Assembly: GCA_022813625.1 (NCBI GenBank)
Contig: JAKLMB010000015.1
Coordinates: 620,001-684,000 of the forward strand
Source: Aaosphaeria pasadenensis
Taxonomy: Eukaryota > Ascomycota > Dothideomycetes > Pleosporales
Length of the DNA stretch: 64,000 bases
Reading direction: 5' to 3'
Of the stretch, positions 1 to 11,126 are shown piece by piece; position 1 is the first letter of the stretch; each line of letters begins with the position of its first letter. Under the pieces are notes generated by a model. That model worked only from the letters and a program-made list of their open reading frames with translations, ran no database searches and was not told the origin of the DNA. The position numbers and the translations under genes were made by a program.

Positions 1-445
1 TGATGTTGAAGACGCGGTCGAACTCCTCCTATTGGTTGATCAGTAACTGTGTATCAAGGATGCCTTCATGGAAGTGCCCATCTCATGTGCAACTACATGA
101 CATTGAACTTACCTCAGTAACCTCACCAAGATGTCCAAAGCTGACGACACCGGCGTTGCTGCAGACAATGTCAAGTCCACCGAAGTGGGCGATAGCCTCG
201 TCCATCAATTTCGCGGTCTCGGAAACGTTCTGGATGTTGGCCTTGAGGGCAATGGCCTCAGTGCCGAAGCTCTTGATAGTCTCAACGACCTTCTCAGCGG
301 ACTCCTTAGAGTTGGCGTAGTTGACGACAACTTTGGCACCGCAGCGGCCGAGCTCGGTGGCCATGGCAGCTCCAATGCCTCGTCCAGAGCCAGTGACGAG
401 AGCGACCTTGCCATCAAGGCGGAAGGGGATGTAAGGAGCAGACAT
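1..445 (-). CDS. Versicolorin/THN-type ketoreductase (SDR), partial
   Basis: NADPH-dependent short-chain dehydrogenase of the StcU/Ver-1, MdpC and trihydroxynaphthalene-reductase group, which reduces hydroxylated anthraquinone or naphthol rings in polyketide pathways. Exon 1 is 113-445 and starts at ATG 445; an intron lies at 29-112 (gtaagt...atag); exon 2 runs off the left edge at 1-28 and encodes EEFDRVFNI, the expected continuation. Visible are the Rossmann motif TGSGRGIG (residues 18-25) and SNAG (96-99); the catalytic Ser-Tyr-Lys lies outside the window. Next gene on the same strand is the AflR-type regulator. Sequence alone cannot separate an MdpC-like enzyme from a DHN-melanin reductase; the neighbouring AflR/AflJ pair and prenyltransferase favour the anthraquinone/xanthone reading. 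Confidence 0.9.
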
Positions 446-1310
446 GTTTAAAGATTACGTGAAGAAGATGAAACTTTTCAAAGAAGATGTCAAAGTAAGA
501 AGTAGTTGTGAGGAGTAGCAATGGTATGAAAGTGCAGATGCTGAGTAGATGATCTATAACTCCATGCATCTCACGATACCTTCAAATACACAATCATTTC
601 TGCTGATCGGTAGTCACTGAGTCCGTAGGACCCCACACCGAACACGCTCTTACACCTAAGGACAATCGGACGTCGGGGTACCTATACCGAATCCTGTCAC
701 CTTGGCCGGTGCGCGTTACCCCGGGAGGCCACATGCGTGGCTGGTGGCGAGGTGTTTGAACCTCCGACCACATCGGCCTCGGGTGCTTAGCTATTGTTCT
801 TCCGCCTTACGAGGCACACTAGTCCTATGTTTGAACTGGCCTGAAAAGTGGAGATAGTTCGTCTTTTTTGTTTTGTTTTGAAGATCTACAGGTACCTATT
901 CAATCTCCACAAATCGTGAATCATAGTTGGCCATGGTTCATCAGTTGAAACGGATATTTGGTTTGCGCATAGCTAAATCAGTTCAGGCATACACTGCGAA
1001 AATATGGGAGCACTTGTAATGTAGAAAATTATGAAATTCTGATATCTCAGCGAAGTGTATATAGCAAAGGCCCGCACAATCCTATCTCAATCAAAAAAAT
1101 ATCATCGCATCCGTAGCAGTGGTATCAGATCCCTGCTCATTAACTCCGTTCCCCGTTCCCAATGCAACGCTCTTCTATAAGGTTGATAATGCAGTTTGAA
1201 ATCCGTAGAATCGTAACGCAAATGATCATGTGCCATGCAGTCAATGCGAGGCAAACTTGATTCGAGAATATCGTCGGTGAACTTATGCACTCGACGTCTC
1301 ATGTCTTCAA
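446..1310. other. Intergenic, ketoreductase upstream region
   Basis: No supportable gene. It contains the 5' region of the ketoreductase and the 3' region of the regulator. GC-rich patches near 660-740 interrupt AT-rich sequence. I found no TCG-N5-CGA (AflR-type) site by eye. Confidence 0.5.
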
Positions 1311-2600
1311 TTAGTCCCTCCTCAGGTACGAAGCCATCGACAGAGAGAGCTTCTTTAGTCTCCGCCTCATATCGGCTTCCAATTGTTCCAACATGTTTTC
1401 CGAAAATGGCATGGAGGCATCGCCCATGGGTTGATCGACACCAGCTTCGGCCTTGATCAAGTCCTTATTGGGAACAATTCCCGCCGCCCTGATGTGCTCC
1501 TTCATCTTTCCCGAGAGCTGATTAACCAGTCTTTGAACCCGGTGGAGCTCTCCGAGCACCAACTGAGCTGCCGTGTATCGCGAATCCTCATCCAACGGAT
1601 TTTCCAGCCGTGGTTGAGTGGAGTTCGCGGCAGCATCATAGGAGTCTAGGGCTTTGAATACTATGAGTGACAATATGGCAAGTAGGTAACCGCTTTGTGA
1701 GCATGAGCACTCGAGCATGCTGCCTACCGCATCAATTGCCTGCTTGTTTGTGGCAATGACGGCTTCCATTGGTGGTGCCATCTTCTCTGGGGGTGGTGAA
1801 GGGCTGTTCCCTGCACTCTTCATCTTGGTGTTTTCACAAGATGTCTCGGTAGTCGACATGGATTGGGGAAATAGCTGTTGGAGCAAGCACATGGCTTGCA
1901 TCATGCAGCAGCCGAATGAACTGGAAAAGCCTTGAGTGAAGCTTGAGATGTCGAGGTTCAATTCGGGCATGGGCTTCTTCAAGTCGGTAATACCCGAATC
2001 AGGGCTTGATACACTGTGGCTGGTCTTGATGTTGTCGTTGAAGGTTGGGTCCATGCCTCCACTTGGCATGTTGAAGAAGTCAGCGTCCAATGGAGCCAAC
2101 ATGTCGGTACCAGTAGAGTCAGGCATCCATAGACTTGTAGGTGAAAGGAAGTAGTCGTCGATATCAGTCATCATGTCGTTCAAGTCAACGGGTGTGAGCA
2201 TGGTGGAGTCAAGCCCAGAGGAAGGGTTCGAGGCCGTTGTCGAGACCGATGACGCAGTCTTAGGCATGGGTGGAAAGTCATCTCCAGAGCTGGCTGCGGC
2301 TTCCGCAGCAAACCAACTGTTCAAGTCGAGAGGATCCAATTGAGGTTCGGCAGGAAGGGAAAAGCTCTCAGGTCGTCTTCGCTCCGAGGGACGACGATTG
2401 TTGTCGTATCGACGGCCAGCACGCCTGGTTGCAAGATATTGACAGGTGATCCCACGCTTAGCACAGCGGGAACATGTAGGCTTTTGCTTGTGACATTTTA
2501 ATTTCGATGCTGCACAAGCCTCACAGCTGTCACGCAGCTTCGGTGCAGGTGCAGGAGCAGGTGGGGTAGAAGCAGTGGTAGCGGGGTTTGAACTGAACAT
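1311..2600 (-). CDS. AflR-type Zn2Cys6 transcription factor
   Basis: Probable pathway-specific activator of the adjacent cluster, 429 residues, no intron. The start is ATG 2600 (MFSSNPATTAS); upstream in-frame sequence has no better start. A Zn(II)2Cys6 binuclear cluster with spacing C-x2-C-x6-C-x6-C-x2-C-x6-C is at Cys26, 29, 36, 43, 46 and 53, followed by a basic linker (RRAGRRYDNNRR). The middle is S/T/P-rich. The C-terminal third (SGYLLAILSLIVFKALDSYD and a later LVLGELHRVQRLVNQLSGKM segment) resembles the aflatoxin-regulator domain of AflR, MdpE and GedR. A gene for the AflJ-type partner follows on the same strand, as in the aflatoxin and monodictyphenone clusters. Its DNA target cannot be read from the sequence. 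Confidence 0.88.
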   Translation of the reverse strand: MFSSNPATTASTPPAPAPAPKLRDSCEACAASKLKCHKQKPTCSRCAKRGITCQYLATRRAGRRYDNNRRPSERRRPESFSLPAEPQLDPLDLNSWFAAEAAASSGDDFPPMPKTASSVSTTASNPSSGLDSTMLTPVDLNDMMTDIDDYFLSPTSLWMPDSTGTDMLAPLDADFFNMPSGGMDPTFNDNIKTSHSVSSPDSGITDLKKPMPELNLDISSFTQGFSSSFGCCMMQAMCLLQQLFPQSMSTTETSCENTKMKSAGNSPSPPPEKMAPPMEAVIATNKQAIDAVGSMLECSCSQSGYLLAILSLIVFKALDSYDAAANSTQPRLENPLDEDSRYTAAQLVLGELHRVQRLVNQLSGKMKEHIRAAGIVPNKDLIKAEAGVDQPMGDASMPFSENMLEQLEADMRRRLKKLSLSMASYLRRD

Positions 2601-3956
2601 TTTGAATTGAGATGTGAATTGAATGTAGACTTTGATACAGGTCAAAGAACGAGCTGTCCATGCCTTTTGATATTTGATTCTGATGTTCCAACATCTGTTA
2701 CGTCGAGCCATGCACGCGCAAGCCAGCTTAGACCTCTCAAGCACTATGCACAGCTGCTTATGGGCACAGACCTACAAGCCACTAACTCGGTGAGAGAGAA
2801 TGCCCGTGGAAGTGGGTCTGCAGGGAGAGTGGGGATTACCACGAGCGTGAGAGACTGGAGAGCAGTCCGTGATCATCTAGGGATGGGCAGGTGGTACTGT
2901 GTCTGACAGGGTTCTAGCGGGGGGGAGGGAGGCATTTCACCCATTCCAATGCCACTTTTGCTATCAACCTCATTTTCAGGGTTCCGCGCTTGCAGCATGG
3001 AGACATTTGCTCGTGGTCAAATCTCAGCCTCAAGTCGCACAACACCGTCTGCTCGCAAGGCTATTTGCCGAAATATATTAGGTGCCCTGCATTTTGGGGT
3101 AAAGATCGTCGGTAGATCTTACAGAATCAAGCATCACGGCGCCAGGTTATTCTCCACCATGGATAGCTAAGTCCCCGGGAGGCTTTTGGAAAACAGGAAA
3201 GGCGGTGATGGATCTACAGAACCATGAAATGCAATCTTATCATGTTTGAGATTGCGAGGATAATGCGAGATACATATGCACTCATATCAAATAGCATCTA
3301 TACATGAAGCAATGTCACTGGTACAGCAACTTTTGGTACTCATTCTTTTGGTACTAGATATCCCAATGCACTATTCGAAAGGAGTATGTCCCGTATTATT
3401 ATGACATTGGAAACACTGGGTGGCTGTGACGCCAGTGCTTACTAGAAGGTGAACCACTTTTGCAGTAGACACTGATCGTTTCCCTGCATACAACAACCTT
3501 GCGAGGGCCGTTGCCTGGCGGCCAATAGGAATATTAGCACAAGCCACCCAAAGCGAAAGGGCAACGAGTCATTACATAGGTCATAGTAATGATTAGCTCC
3601 AATTTCCTGCACGTTCAATGGCGTCGCTTTCTATGCGATATCGACAAGATCATATCCCGGTTCCATTATGACCTACGCATGCATCGCACAGGCGTCAAAT
3701 GAGCCTATTCTTAACGCATTAGGGTATGAAGCCCAAGGATTTGCACATTTATGGTTAGCCTTAGGGCATGAATCCGGCATTGAAGGAGAGATCTCGTAAC
3801 CCAAAATACGCAAAGGTCAAGGAGAGGTTTCCATCTAGGGCCGTAAGGCAAGCTACTAGGGGAACGTTGAGGGAACTATCGATCGTGCCATGCATGGAAC
3901 ATTTCTAGAAAAACCTAACTGTATTATCTAAAGCATTACCCTAGTCGACACAACAT
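2601..3956. other. Intergenic between regulator and coactivator
   Basis: About 1.36 kb with only short open frames lacking recognisable domains. It includes the promoter side of the AflR-type gene (2601-3000) and the 3' side of the coactivator. Nothing else seen. Confidence 0.5.
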
Positions 3957-5540
3957 CTAAGCTGCATTAAGTGGCCTCTCCGAGTGAGACTGATAACGAA
4001 TTCCCAAAGCCACCACAGAAGAGTTCCGAGATCGGAGCTGTTTGATCACGACCAGGCGGCCGTTTGCATCATGAACACTGTCGACCAAATCCATAAGCTC
4101 CTGCATATTGAGGTCGCGTTCGTTCGCTAGCTGTAGCAGGGATAGGTCTCGTAAACGAGCCATGCTTTCAACCTGAACATCAACGGATCCTGGATCTGGT
4201 AGAAGACGCGGTGTGAGAATGAGCAGAGCTGATCTGTTCCCTTCCAGGACCCTGAGATGGGACCGGAGTTCAGATAGTATCCTCTCTCGGATTGGGACAA
4301 TGGGTGGGGAGGAAGACGTGGAGAGGCGGACCATGTAAACGGCAGCATCCTTGATCGTCTGCGGCGCGCCGTTGGGCCGCTTATGCACCGAGATCCTCCG
4401 ACCAGGGTCAGGAAATGAAGGCGATATTGGAGCAGACGGATCCTCGGTCTGGACAGCAAACGATAGCGCGGGGTAGAGGTCTGCCAATGCCTGGATGGCA
4501 CATCTGTTACCTGTGTTGGTTCTGCCTGGGATGGGGCCACCGACGTCAACGACGCATGAGTTCCCAAGACCTATCCAGTCCAACTGACCAAGCAACTCGG
4601 CGGCAGCGTCGTCGGTGTCTCCCACGCTATTGAGATAGGCGGGCCATTGACGCTGCAACCTCTTTCTCCGCTCGAATGCGAGTTGGAAGGTCGAATCCTC
4701 CGTTGGGGAGCCCCTTGTCGCGAGGGTGTACGCGCTGTCACCTGCATCGCACGCGCTGCCATCGGCGCCGAAACCAAATGCTCGAGCCGTGGAATGCTGT
4801 CGCGATGCCGCTGCCATGTGTAACGCGGACGGTGCTATCGTCTCAGCGAGGAACATGGCGGCGTCCAAATGGGCTGGACGAGTGACAAAGCTCGCTGACA
4901 ATGCGGTGTGTTCTATGTGGCCCGGTTGAGGTTCGCGCAGGAAGCCTGCGATAGCCATGATCCTCACCACTCGGCTCAAGTGAGCTTCGGGTACATCCGC
5001 AAGGTCAGCCACGTCCTTGATTGGCACACTGCAGTTGACACCAAGTGGGACGAAGGCAAGAACTTGAAATTCTCCTAGCCATTGGAGACATGCGAGAAGT
5101 TGGTTCTATGCAAGTGTTAGAATCGGCTCGACTGAGGGTATTGTAGCGGCACGATGCGTTCCGTTCGTCATGTCATTGTGGCGTCTTCTGCATTCCTTCC
5201 GTTCCTCCATCATTTGGAATAATGGAAAAAAGCTTGACTGACGACGCCTCTCAGAAGAAGGCAAAAGGGGGGAAGATAACGGAGGAAGGAATATACTGAC
5301 CTGGCTAGCGAGTTGTTGGAGGAAAAGTGTCGGCTCCAGTTGGAACAACAGAGTCTGAAGATGGCCCACCGTAGCAAGAATGCTCCCTACAGTGCGAGTG
5401 CGAGATTCGGGGGTTGCACCATTCGTAGAGCAATCCGATGCCCCAATACCCGCGTCCCGACATTGGTCGGCAAGGACTTGAACCGCACTGCCCAAGTCGA
5501 TAGCATGCGATTCCAGCTGTTTCTCGAAGACTGATTGCAT
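3957..5540 (-). CDS. AflJ/MdpA-type transcriptional coactivator
   Basis: O-methyltransferase-like protein, 462 residues, related to AflS/AflJ and MdpA, which bind the AflR-type activator and boost cluster transcription. Exon 1 is 5301-5540 (ATG 5540), the intron 5106-5300 (gtcagt...atag), exon 2 3957-5105; the frame is preserved. Visible are an N-terminal helical dimerisation-like region, then NQLLACLQWLGEFQVLAFVP and a winged-helix-like stretch (IKDVADLADVPEAHLSRVVRIM), the usual fold of plant/fungal O-methyltransferases. The SAM motif I equivalent reads VVDVGGPIPG, close to the DVGGGxG consensus but altered in its second half, consistent with a regulatory rather than catalytic role. It sits on the same strand just upstream of the regulator. 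Confidence 0.85.
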
Positions 5541-7711
5541 GATGATATGATCGGATACGGACAACAATAATGGTAGAGAACGGACAAGATACAGATTGAA
5601 CGAAACGGACAGTGAGCTTGTTCTTCAGGACTGTCCGACCTCCATCTCCTCGAAACAAAGTTGAGCATTTCATGGTGGTCCGCAGCTTACGCAGTGGACA
5701 TGCAAGGCCCGACTTGCCTGTAGATCGTATGATACCGTACTCACCGAGAACGGATGTCGGACCTGAGTATGCGCAGTCGCGTCAACGTGCAGGGTAACTA
5801 CAAACCTAAGGGCTGACTACCGATCCTGTGCTCGCTCCGACACATTGCCAAACATATCATGACCATATCTCAAAAGCAATCCCATTTAGCACAGTTCATA
5901 ACCTATTCAAGCCAAGCACGGATGCGAATACGAAACCACAATGCGCCAATGCAAGTAATGGGTACCAACTACTCTTTAGGCACCTAACCCTCCATTGCCA
6001 TCACCCTTCATGGCAGCCAAGCTCATAACCCTGGCCCTAACTCTTTGACAGAGCAAGTTTATGTATGCATACCAATTTTGGGACGCCTTCAATAGTTTGC
6101 AACAAGTTTTACGGACGTTATTCTGTTACGGACGTTATTCCACCTCAGAAGGATTCACTTCCTGACTGCAACAGACGCAAATACATTTTCCCATCCTATG
6201 AATTAATTTACTACCATCTTTGCCTGTCCAGCCGAAAACTATGACATAACGAAGGAAGGCTTCTGTGCACCGCCAGCGTGCTTGGACACGACAAGGTTCA
6301 TAATCCCCGAAGCTTATGCGCAACAACTCGGCGTTCAACTTTGGCGCCGACCCCCCATCTCAGCTTTCTAGTTTGTGGTAATCTGCGCTGTACCTTGTAG
6401 CGAGAAGGCTGAAATGGAAGAGCTGCAATATGGTGTCGCAATCAACTGTCACTCTAAAATAACTCGTATAAACTACTCAAACCTAACTCTGCTGGTCCTC
6501 ACCATTCCCCAGTGTTATAACCGCTAGCATCGACAATTTTGCCTCTGGCTAGTGTTGGTGGCGGTCTGGGGGATGCGCCAAAGTAATTTAAGCAATCAAC
6601 TTCAAGCTGGAGATCGTGCTTACGTTGCGGTCGCTAGGGAGAAGCAGCCTCGAGGATATTTTCTAAGGCTATAATCGGTAATAAAGATCATTTGAAACTC
6701 TGACTACTGCAGACTTCAAGCAAATTCTCCTTCTGAAATCCGACGTCGCATGTCTACATCGCAATGAACGAAATACTTGACGCTTCGACCATGGGCATTT
6801 AGAGCATAGCTGTGCTTGCCGAGTACGAGGTTCCCGCAGTGGAGACTGCGGCGATGCCCGCAATGCCTTTGTGCAGGAGATCTACAAAGCGGGTGGCTTT
6901 TGCTGGAGATACAATCGAGGATTAGTAGCTGGATCTCATTGCCTCAATTAGGTTACCTCCATCGATCTATTAGCGTCGGGCAACATCTTTAGGACAGCCA
7001 CATTGCGATCTCAAGACTCAAGAGCGACTTAGAATGCTTGTGGTGCTTAAAGTGCTTTTTGGCATAGCTTCCATGCTGCTTATGCTAGGCGGCCTTTTGA
7101 CCAGGACTTCAAACGGGCATTTCCAGGTCGGCAAGTCCGTCAAGTATAGAATTCTACAAAGATTGATGCGCACGGCTCGTTTTCCAAAGTCTCTGTGGAA
7201 TTCCGCAGCATTGATTGCAGATGGCGGATGCCGGAAAGAGAAAACAATAGACTTCTCCTCCAATCATTTTCAAGTTCAATATGTCCAAAGTCCGACACTT
7301 TCATGTATAGAATGAAAGTGGGCACATCAAGATCTATATGAAACCATTCACAAGATTTGGCCTAATTCCTTAAGGTGTAAAACTTTTAAGAGGTAGTTGA
7401 TGGTGACTGATTCATCTGTTTGATAGGGGCAACAATACGGAGATAACTGTCCTCAACCCAAAGATTGTATCAAATTGCGTCTTAATAGGGTGGAGAGGCT
7501 CGTTGCTAAGCTACAATGGAAGTAGTAATCATTGAAGTCATTTCAACTGCTGTCGCTATAGAATGATCAGATTCAAAAAGGAAATTCACAAAATTCTATT
7601 TCAATTTGTGTCGTAATCTAAAAATCATAACCTTCGCTTGCACTTTGTGAACCCACCAACACCAAAGGAAAAAGAATCGACTTGGTTTTGCTGTAATGAC
7701 CCGCACACAGA
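5541..7711. other. 2.2-kb gap inside the cluster; possible decayed small gene
   Basis: No intact gene. On the minus strand near 6740-7010 there is an intron-like element (GAG|gtaacc, tactaat, ctccag) between two short open stretches; the downstream one reads KATRFVDLLHKGIAGIAAVS before a stop. The frames on either side do not join with that donor and acceptor, and stops lie just upstream, so I treat it as a possible relic of unknown identity. Confidence 0.3.
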
Positions 7712-9094
7712 TCAATACCACTCATCACGCTTCAACGTGCCCCTTCGCTTTGGTGTCTGCTTTGGGGCAGTGCGTCCCTCATGGAACGCTTCAGCTCCTA
7801 GATAAGTCGTGACATCGAGCTCGCCCTTCTTGAACAAGCAGCTGACGTACGACTGCAAGCCTTTGCCGTCTTTCAAGTCTCTGTGACCGGCCAAGCCCTC
7901 CAACATGGACATGTACTTCTCACAATGTGCTCCCCTTCCGTTCTTCTCCATCCACTTAGTGAGAGACCTGGCAAGAGTGAGGTCGTCTCGGCCGTAGTAT
8001 CTTGTTGGCACAAAGATCTTAACCTCTGGAGTCTCTTTGCCAGGGGCGATATCGAAGTAATAGAGGTAACCCCTGAGGACTGAGGTCAAGTCACCGAAGT
8101 CGCAGGTGACCTCGAGTTCCGATCCTGCAGGAACCTCTGCATCCTCTGGGAAGTCTTCAGGCACACCGTTGGTGACGTTGACCAAGGTTCTCAAATCGTC
8201 GAGGAGTGCATCAACCTTAGCGCCTTTGATCAGGCCTCCCAAAGTCATGGTGTCGCGGACTGAAGCGTAGCTGGTCTGTGTGGTGTGGAAGTACCACTTC
8301 AGGCGAGACTTCTCAGGTGCAACATTGTCGATGGCCATGGAGATCGGGGTCAAATGCTTGCCGTAAGCGTTGTTAGCGAGGTAGTTGTCTAGTGCAGTTC
8401 GAGCGGGTGTCTGGAAGACAGCAGGTGCTGAGCTGCTCTGATCTTTAGGTTCGAATTCCAATGCATCAACTGAGGACTTCCAGTCACTCATAGGCATCAG
8501 GCCACCCTGTTCTAGTTTTCGGGGGAAGAAGTAAGTCTTGACGGCAGTGCCCTTGTCGTTGTATTCTACGGCGAGATGAATGGTGCTGGCCAAATGACCT
8601 CCAGCAGCCGCCTCCTTCATGATCCTGGCATTATCATGATCAAACAGGGTAGAGAAGAAGTGCTGAGCCCATGTGTTATCGAGGCCCTTCAGGATTGGCT
8701 TGAGGCGATGGAGCAGGTCGAGTGATGCTTGTTGGTTCATCGGATCGACCTCTGTGCCTGCATACTCGCCGATAGGCTCAACGACATAGCGAATGCCGGG
8801 TTTGGAGTTGGGGGAAGAGGTGTTCCATTTCCATGAGTACTCAATTGGGGTTCCGTCAAGACCAAGAAGCGATTTCCACTTGAGGTTTTCGGGGGCAACC
8901 AACCCAGGAGCCTGACCCATGTACGGAACGGTCCAGTGGTAATGGAATAGTAGCGCCTCGTACTGTTTCTCCATTGAGTAACCGGCAGCATCAACGAGGG
9001 AGGCGAGGTGTTGGCCGGTCAATTGCCACCAAGCCTCGTCATTGGCGTTGAGCTTAGGCAGGCAGTGCGACAAGGCTTTCCACGCTTCTGTCAT
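7712..9094 (-). CDS. DMATS-type aromatic prenyltransferase
   Basis: Fungal aromatic prenyltransferase of the ABBA/DMATS fold, 460 residues, no intron, the usual length. It transfers a dimethylallyl group from DMAPP to an aromatic acceptor and needs no DDxxD motif. Family landmarks: an N-terminal W-x-L segment (EAWWQLTGQHLASLVDAAGY), then YSMEKQYEALLFHYHWTVPYMG, SLLGLDGTPIEYSWKW (the region normally holding the acceptor-positioning Glu), and later VKTYFFPRK and VKIFVPTRYYGR, matching the Lys/Tyr/Arg pyrophosphate-binding strands. Relatives include indole prenyltransferases and the A. nidulans XptA/XptB xanthone enzymes; the acceptor here is unknown, but the cluster context suggests a polyketide. 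It is divergent from the FAD oxidase at 9575. Confidence 0.92.
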   Translation of the reverse strand: MTEAWKALSHCLPKLNANDEAWWQLTGQHLASLVDAAGYSMEKQYEALLFHYHWTVPYMGQAPGLVAPENLKWKSLLGLDGTPIEYSWKWNTSSPNSKPGIRYVVEPIGEYAGTEVDPMNQQASLDLLHRLKPILKGLDNTWAQHFFSTLFDHDNARIMKEAAAGGHLASTIHLAVEYNDKGTAVKTYFFPRKLEQGGLMPMSDWKSSVDALEFEPKDQSSSAPAVFQTPARTALDNYLANNAYGKHLTPISMAIDNVAPEKSRLKWYFHTTQTSYASVRDTMTLGGLIKGAKVDALLDDLRTLVNVTNGVPEDFPEDAEVPAGSELEVTCDFGDLTSVLRGYLYYFDIAPGKETPEVKIFVPTRYYGRDDLTLARSLTKWMEKNGRGAHCEKYMSMLEGLAGHRDLKDGKGLQSYVSCLFKKGELDVTTYLGAEAFHEGRTAPKQTPKRRGTLKRDEWY

Positions 9095-9574
9095 CTTGAA
9101 TATGGTTGGAATGGAATGAGGTGAAGGAATTAAGGCTGAAAAGTGTATCTAAAAATGAGAATGTGGACTAATTAATTTCTCCATTTGCTGGAAGGAAGCG
9201 CTCGATCTTATTCACATTCTGTATCGCAAGGCTCATATGTTTCGAAACACGCGTACGGACGGTCATCTTGGTACAATAAGCTTTGCAAGGTGCCACCAAG
9301 ATCCGTCTGAATCACCCGACTGTAGATCAAAAATACAGCTCCAATCAAGCTGTACTACGCGGGCACCGTACGGTGCGTTGACACCCATATGACAGCCCCG
9401 TCCCGACCTCCGACCTCCGATTTCCGAGTGCTTACTCCCACCGCCTTTGGGGGCCTGAAGCGTGAATACATAAAAGTAGATTTACCCCCCAAGACTTGGA
9501 ATCCTTACAAACCATCCAATAGCATACGAGCGTTGTTTATCAATCGTTTCACAGCATTGTTTTCGTTTTTCATC
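9095..9574. promoter_or_regulatory. Shared promoter of prenyltransferase and FAD oxidase
   Basis: 480-bp divergent intergenic region. It has a perfect 14-bp palindrome, gcaccgtacggtgc, at 9363-9376, whose core CCG-TA-CGG is an everted pair of the CGG triplets bound by Zn2Cys6 proteins. A short tandem repeat (cgacctc twice) follows at 9404-9417. A TATA-like cataaaag near 9469 lies about 100 bp before the oxidase ATG. Assignment as a regulator site is inference. Confidence 0.5.
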
Positions 9575-11126
9575 ATGTTTTCCAAGACTCTCTTTTTCCT
9601 TGCTGGAGCAACGCAAGTTGCAGCAGAGTATGCATCTTGCGTGCGTCAATTTCCTAAAGCGGTACTTACATACAGCTCGCTAATATGATTGACAGTGCCA
9701 AGCTCTGAAGAATGAATTGCCGGCTCAAGTCTTCACGACCAATGAGACGGGTTATATCGAGTTGAACAGCCAACGATGGTCCAACACCAGCATCCTCGCA
9801 CCCAGCTGCGTCTTCGAGCCCCAGTCTGCAGAGGATGTATCCAAGGGTGTTCAAACTCTTGCAGCAGGCTCTTGCCCCTTCTCCATCAAGTCAGGTGGAC
9901 ACAACCCCATCCCTGGCGCAAACAACATTGATGGAGGTGTTTCTATCGTCTTGGGTTCCTTGAACGAGATCGAACTCGACGAGGAGACCTTGGTTGTCCA
10001 CCTTGGGCCTGGTGCCCGTTGGGGTCAGGTTTACGAGAAGTTCTCTGGCGAGGGCAACTCGACGGATCCTGCTCTTCTCGTCCCCGGTGGTCTATGTGGA
10101 GGTACTGGTGTCGGTGGAGTTTCTACTGGTGGCGGCGAATCATACCTGCTGTCAAGCCATGGTTGGGTCGTTGACAATGTCGTAAACTACCAAGTTGTTC
10201 TCGCCTCTGGTGAAATCGTCGATGCCAACCAGGAGTCCAACCCTGATCTTTTCCGCGCGCTCAAGGGTGCAACCAACAACTTTGGAATCGTCACTCGTGT
10301 CGATGTTCAAGCGATCGACCAACCCCAGATCTGGGGAGGTGCCATCCTTGCACCTTACATGCCTGATACCGCCTACGCCACCCTCGACGCTCTCACCAAC
10401 TTCACTGAGATCGCAAACACCGAGCCCAGCAACGGCGCTCAAGTCATTGTCACATACACTGCTACTGGCCAAGCCATTATCGCTCTTTCAATCGCCAACG
10501 TCGAGAACGTTGCCAACGCCAGCGGCTTGAAGCCCTTCACAGACATCCAACCCCAGATCGCAAACACCGTCGGCTCGCGTACCCTCAGCTCAATCGTCAC
10601 TGAGCTCGACACCAACCAGGCTGATGGTTTCCGTGATACTTCCGCTACCATCACTTTCAAGAATGACCCCGAAACTTTGTACGCTGTGCACAACGCTTCC
10701 GACCAGGTCTACCTAAAGTACAACAAGACTGTCGATTACCTCGACTTTGTCCTCTTCTACGTTCCCACTTCCAAAATTGACGGTACCCACGCTGCTCTTC
10801 GCGGTGGAAACGTCCTCGGTCTTGAGGATGAGGAGGATGACTTGATGGTCGCATTCATCACCCCCCGCTGGCTCGACGAGGCCCAGGACGCTGCTATGTA
10901 CCAGATGGCCGAAGAGTGGGTCGCTGCCACCAAAGCCGTCACCGTCGAGAAGGGAACCGATCACCCCTTCTTGTACCAGAACTTCGCCACCCCTAACCAG
11001 AAGCCACTTTGCGGATACGGCGAGGAGAATGTCAACTTCTTGCAGGCCGTCTCTAAGAAGTACGACCCTGAGGGTGTTTTCCAGACCCTTGTGCCTGGTG
11101 GCTTCAAGGTCTCCAAGGCCTGCTAA
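9575..11126 (+). CDS. Secreted FAD-linked oxidoreductase (BBE type)
   Basis: Flavoprotein oxidase of the berberine-bridge-enzyme/PCMH group, 498 residues. Exon 1 is 9575-9640, the intron 9641-9695 (gtgcgt...acag), exon 2 9696-11126. Residues 1-18 (MFSKTLFFLAGATQVAAE) form a signal peptide. The mature start ASC-CQALKNELPAQV matches the typical opening of secreted fungal members. FAD-binding motifs: SGGHNPIPGANNIDGGVSI (His of GGH is the usual covalent flavin site), GGLCGGTGVGGVSTGGG and TNNFGIVTRVDV; the Cys in GGLCGG could be a second flavin link. The C-terminal berberine domain (KKYDPEGVFQ) is present. Such enzymes often oxidise or cyclise late intermediates. Its position beside the prenyltransferase suggests it acts on a prenylated product. 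Confidence 0.92.

Noticed and set aside
740..790. tRNA-like gtttgaacc box near 770
   Set aside because: The flanking bases do not form a T-stem with a seven-base loop, and no A-box or cloverleaf could be built.
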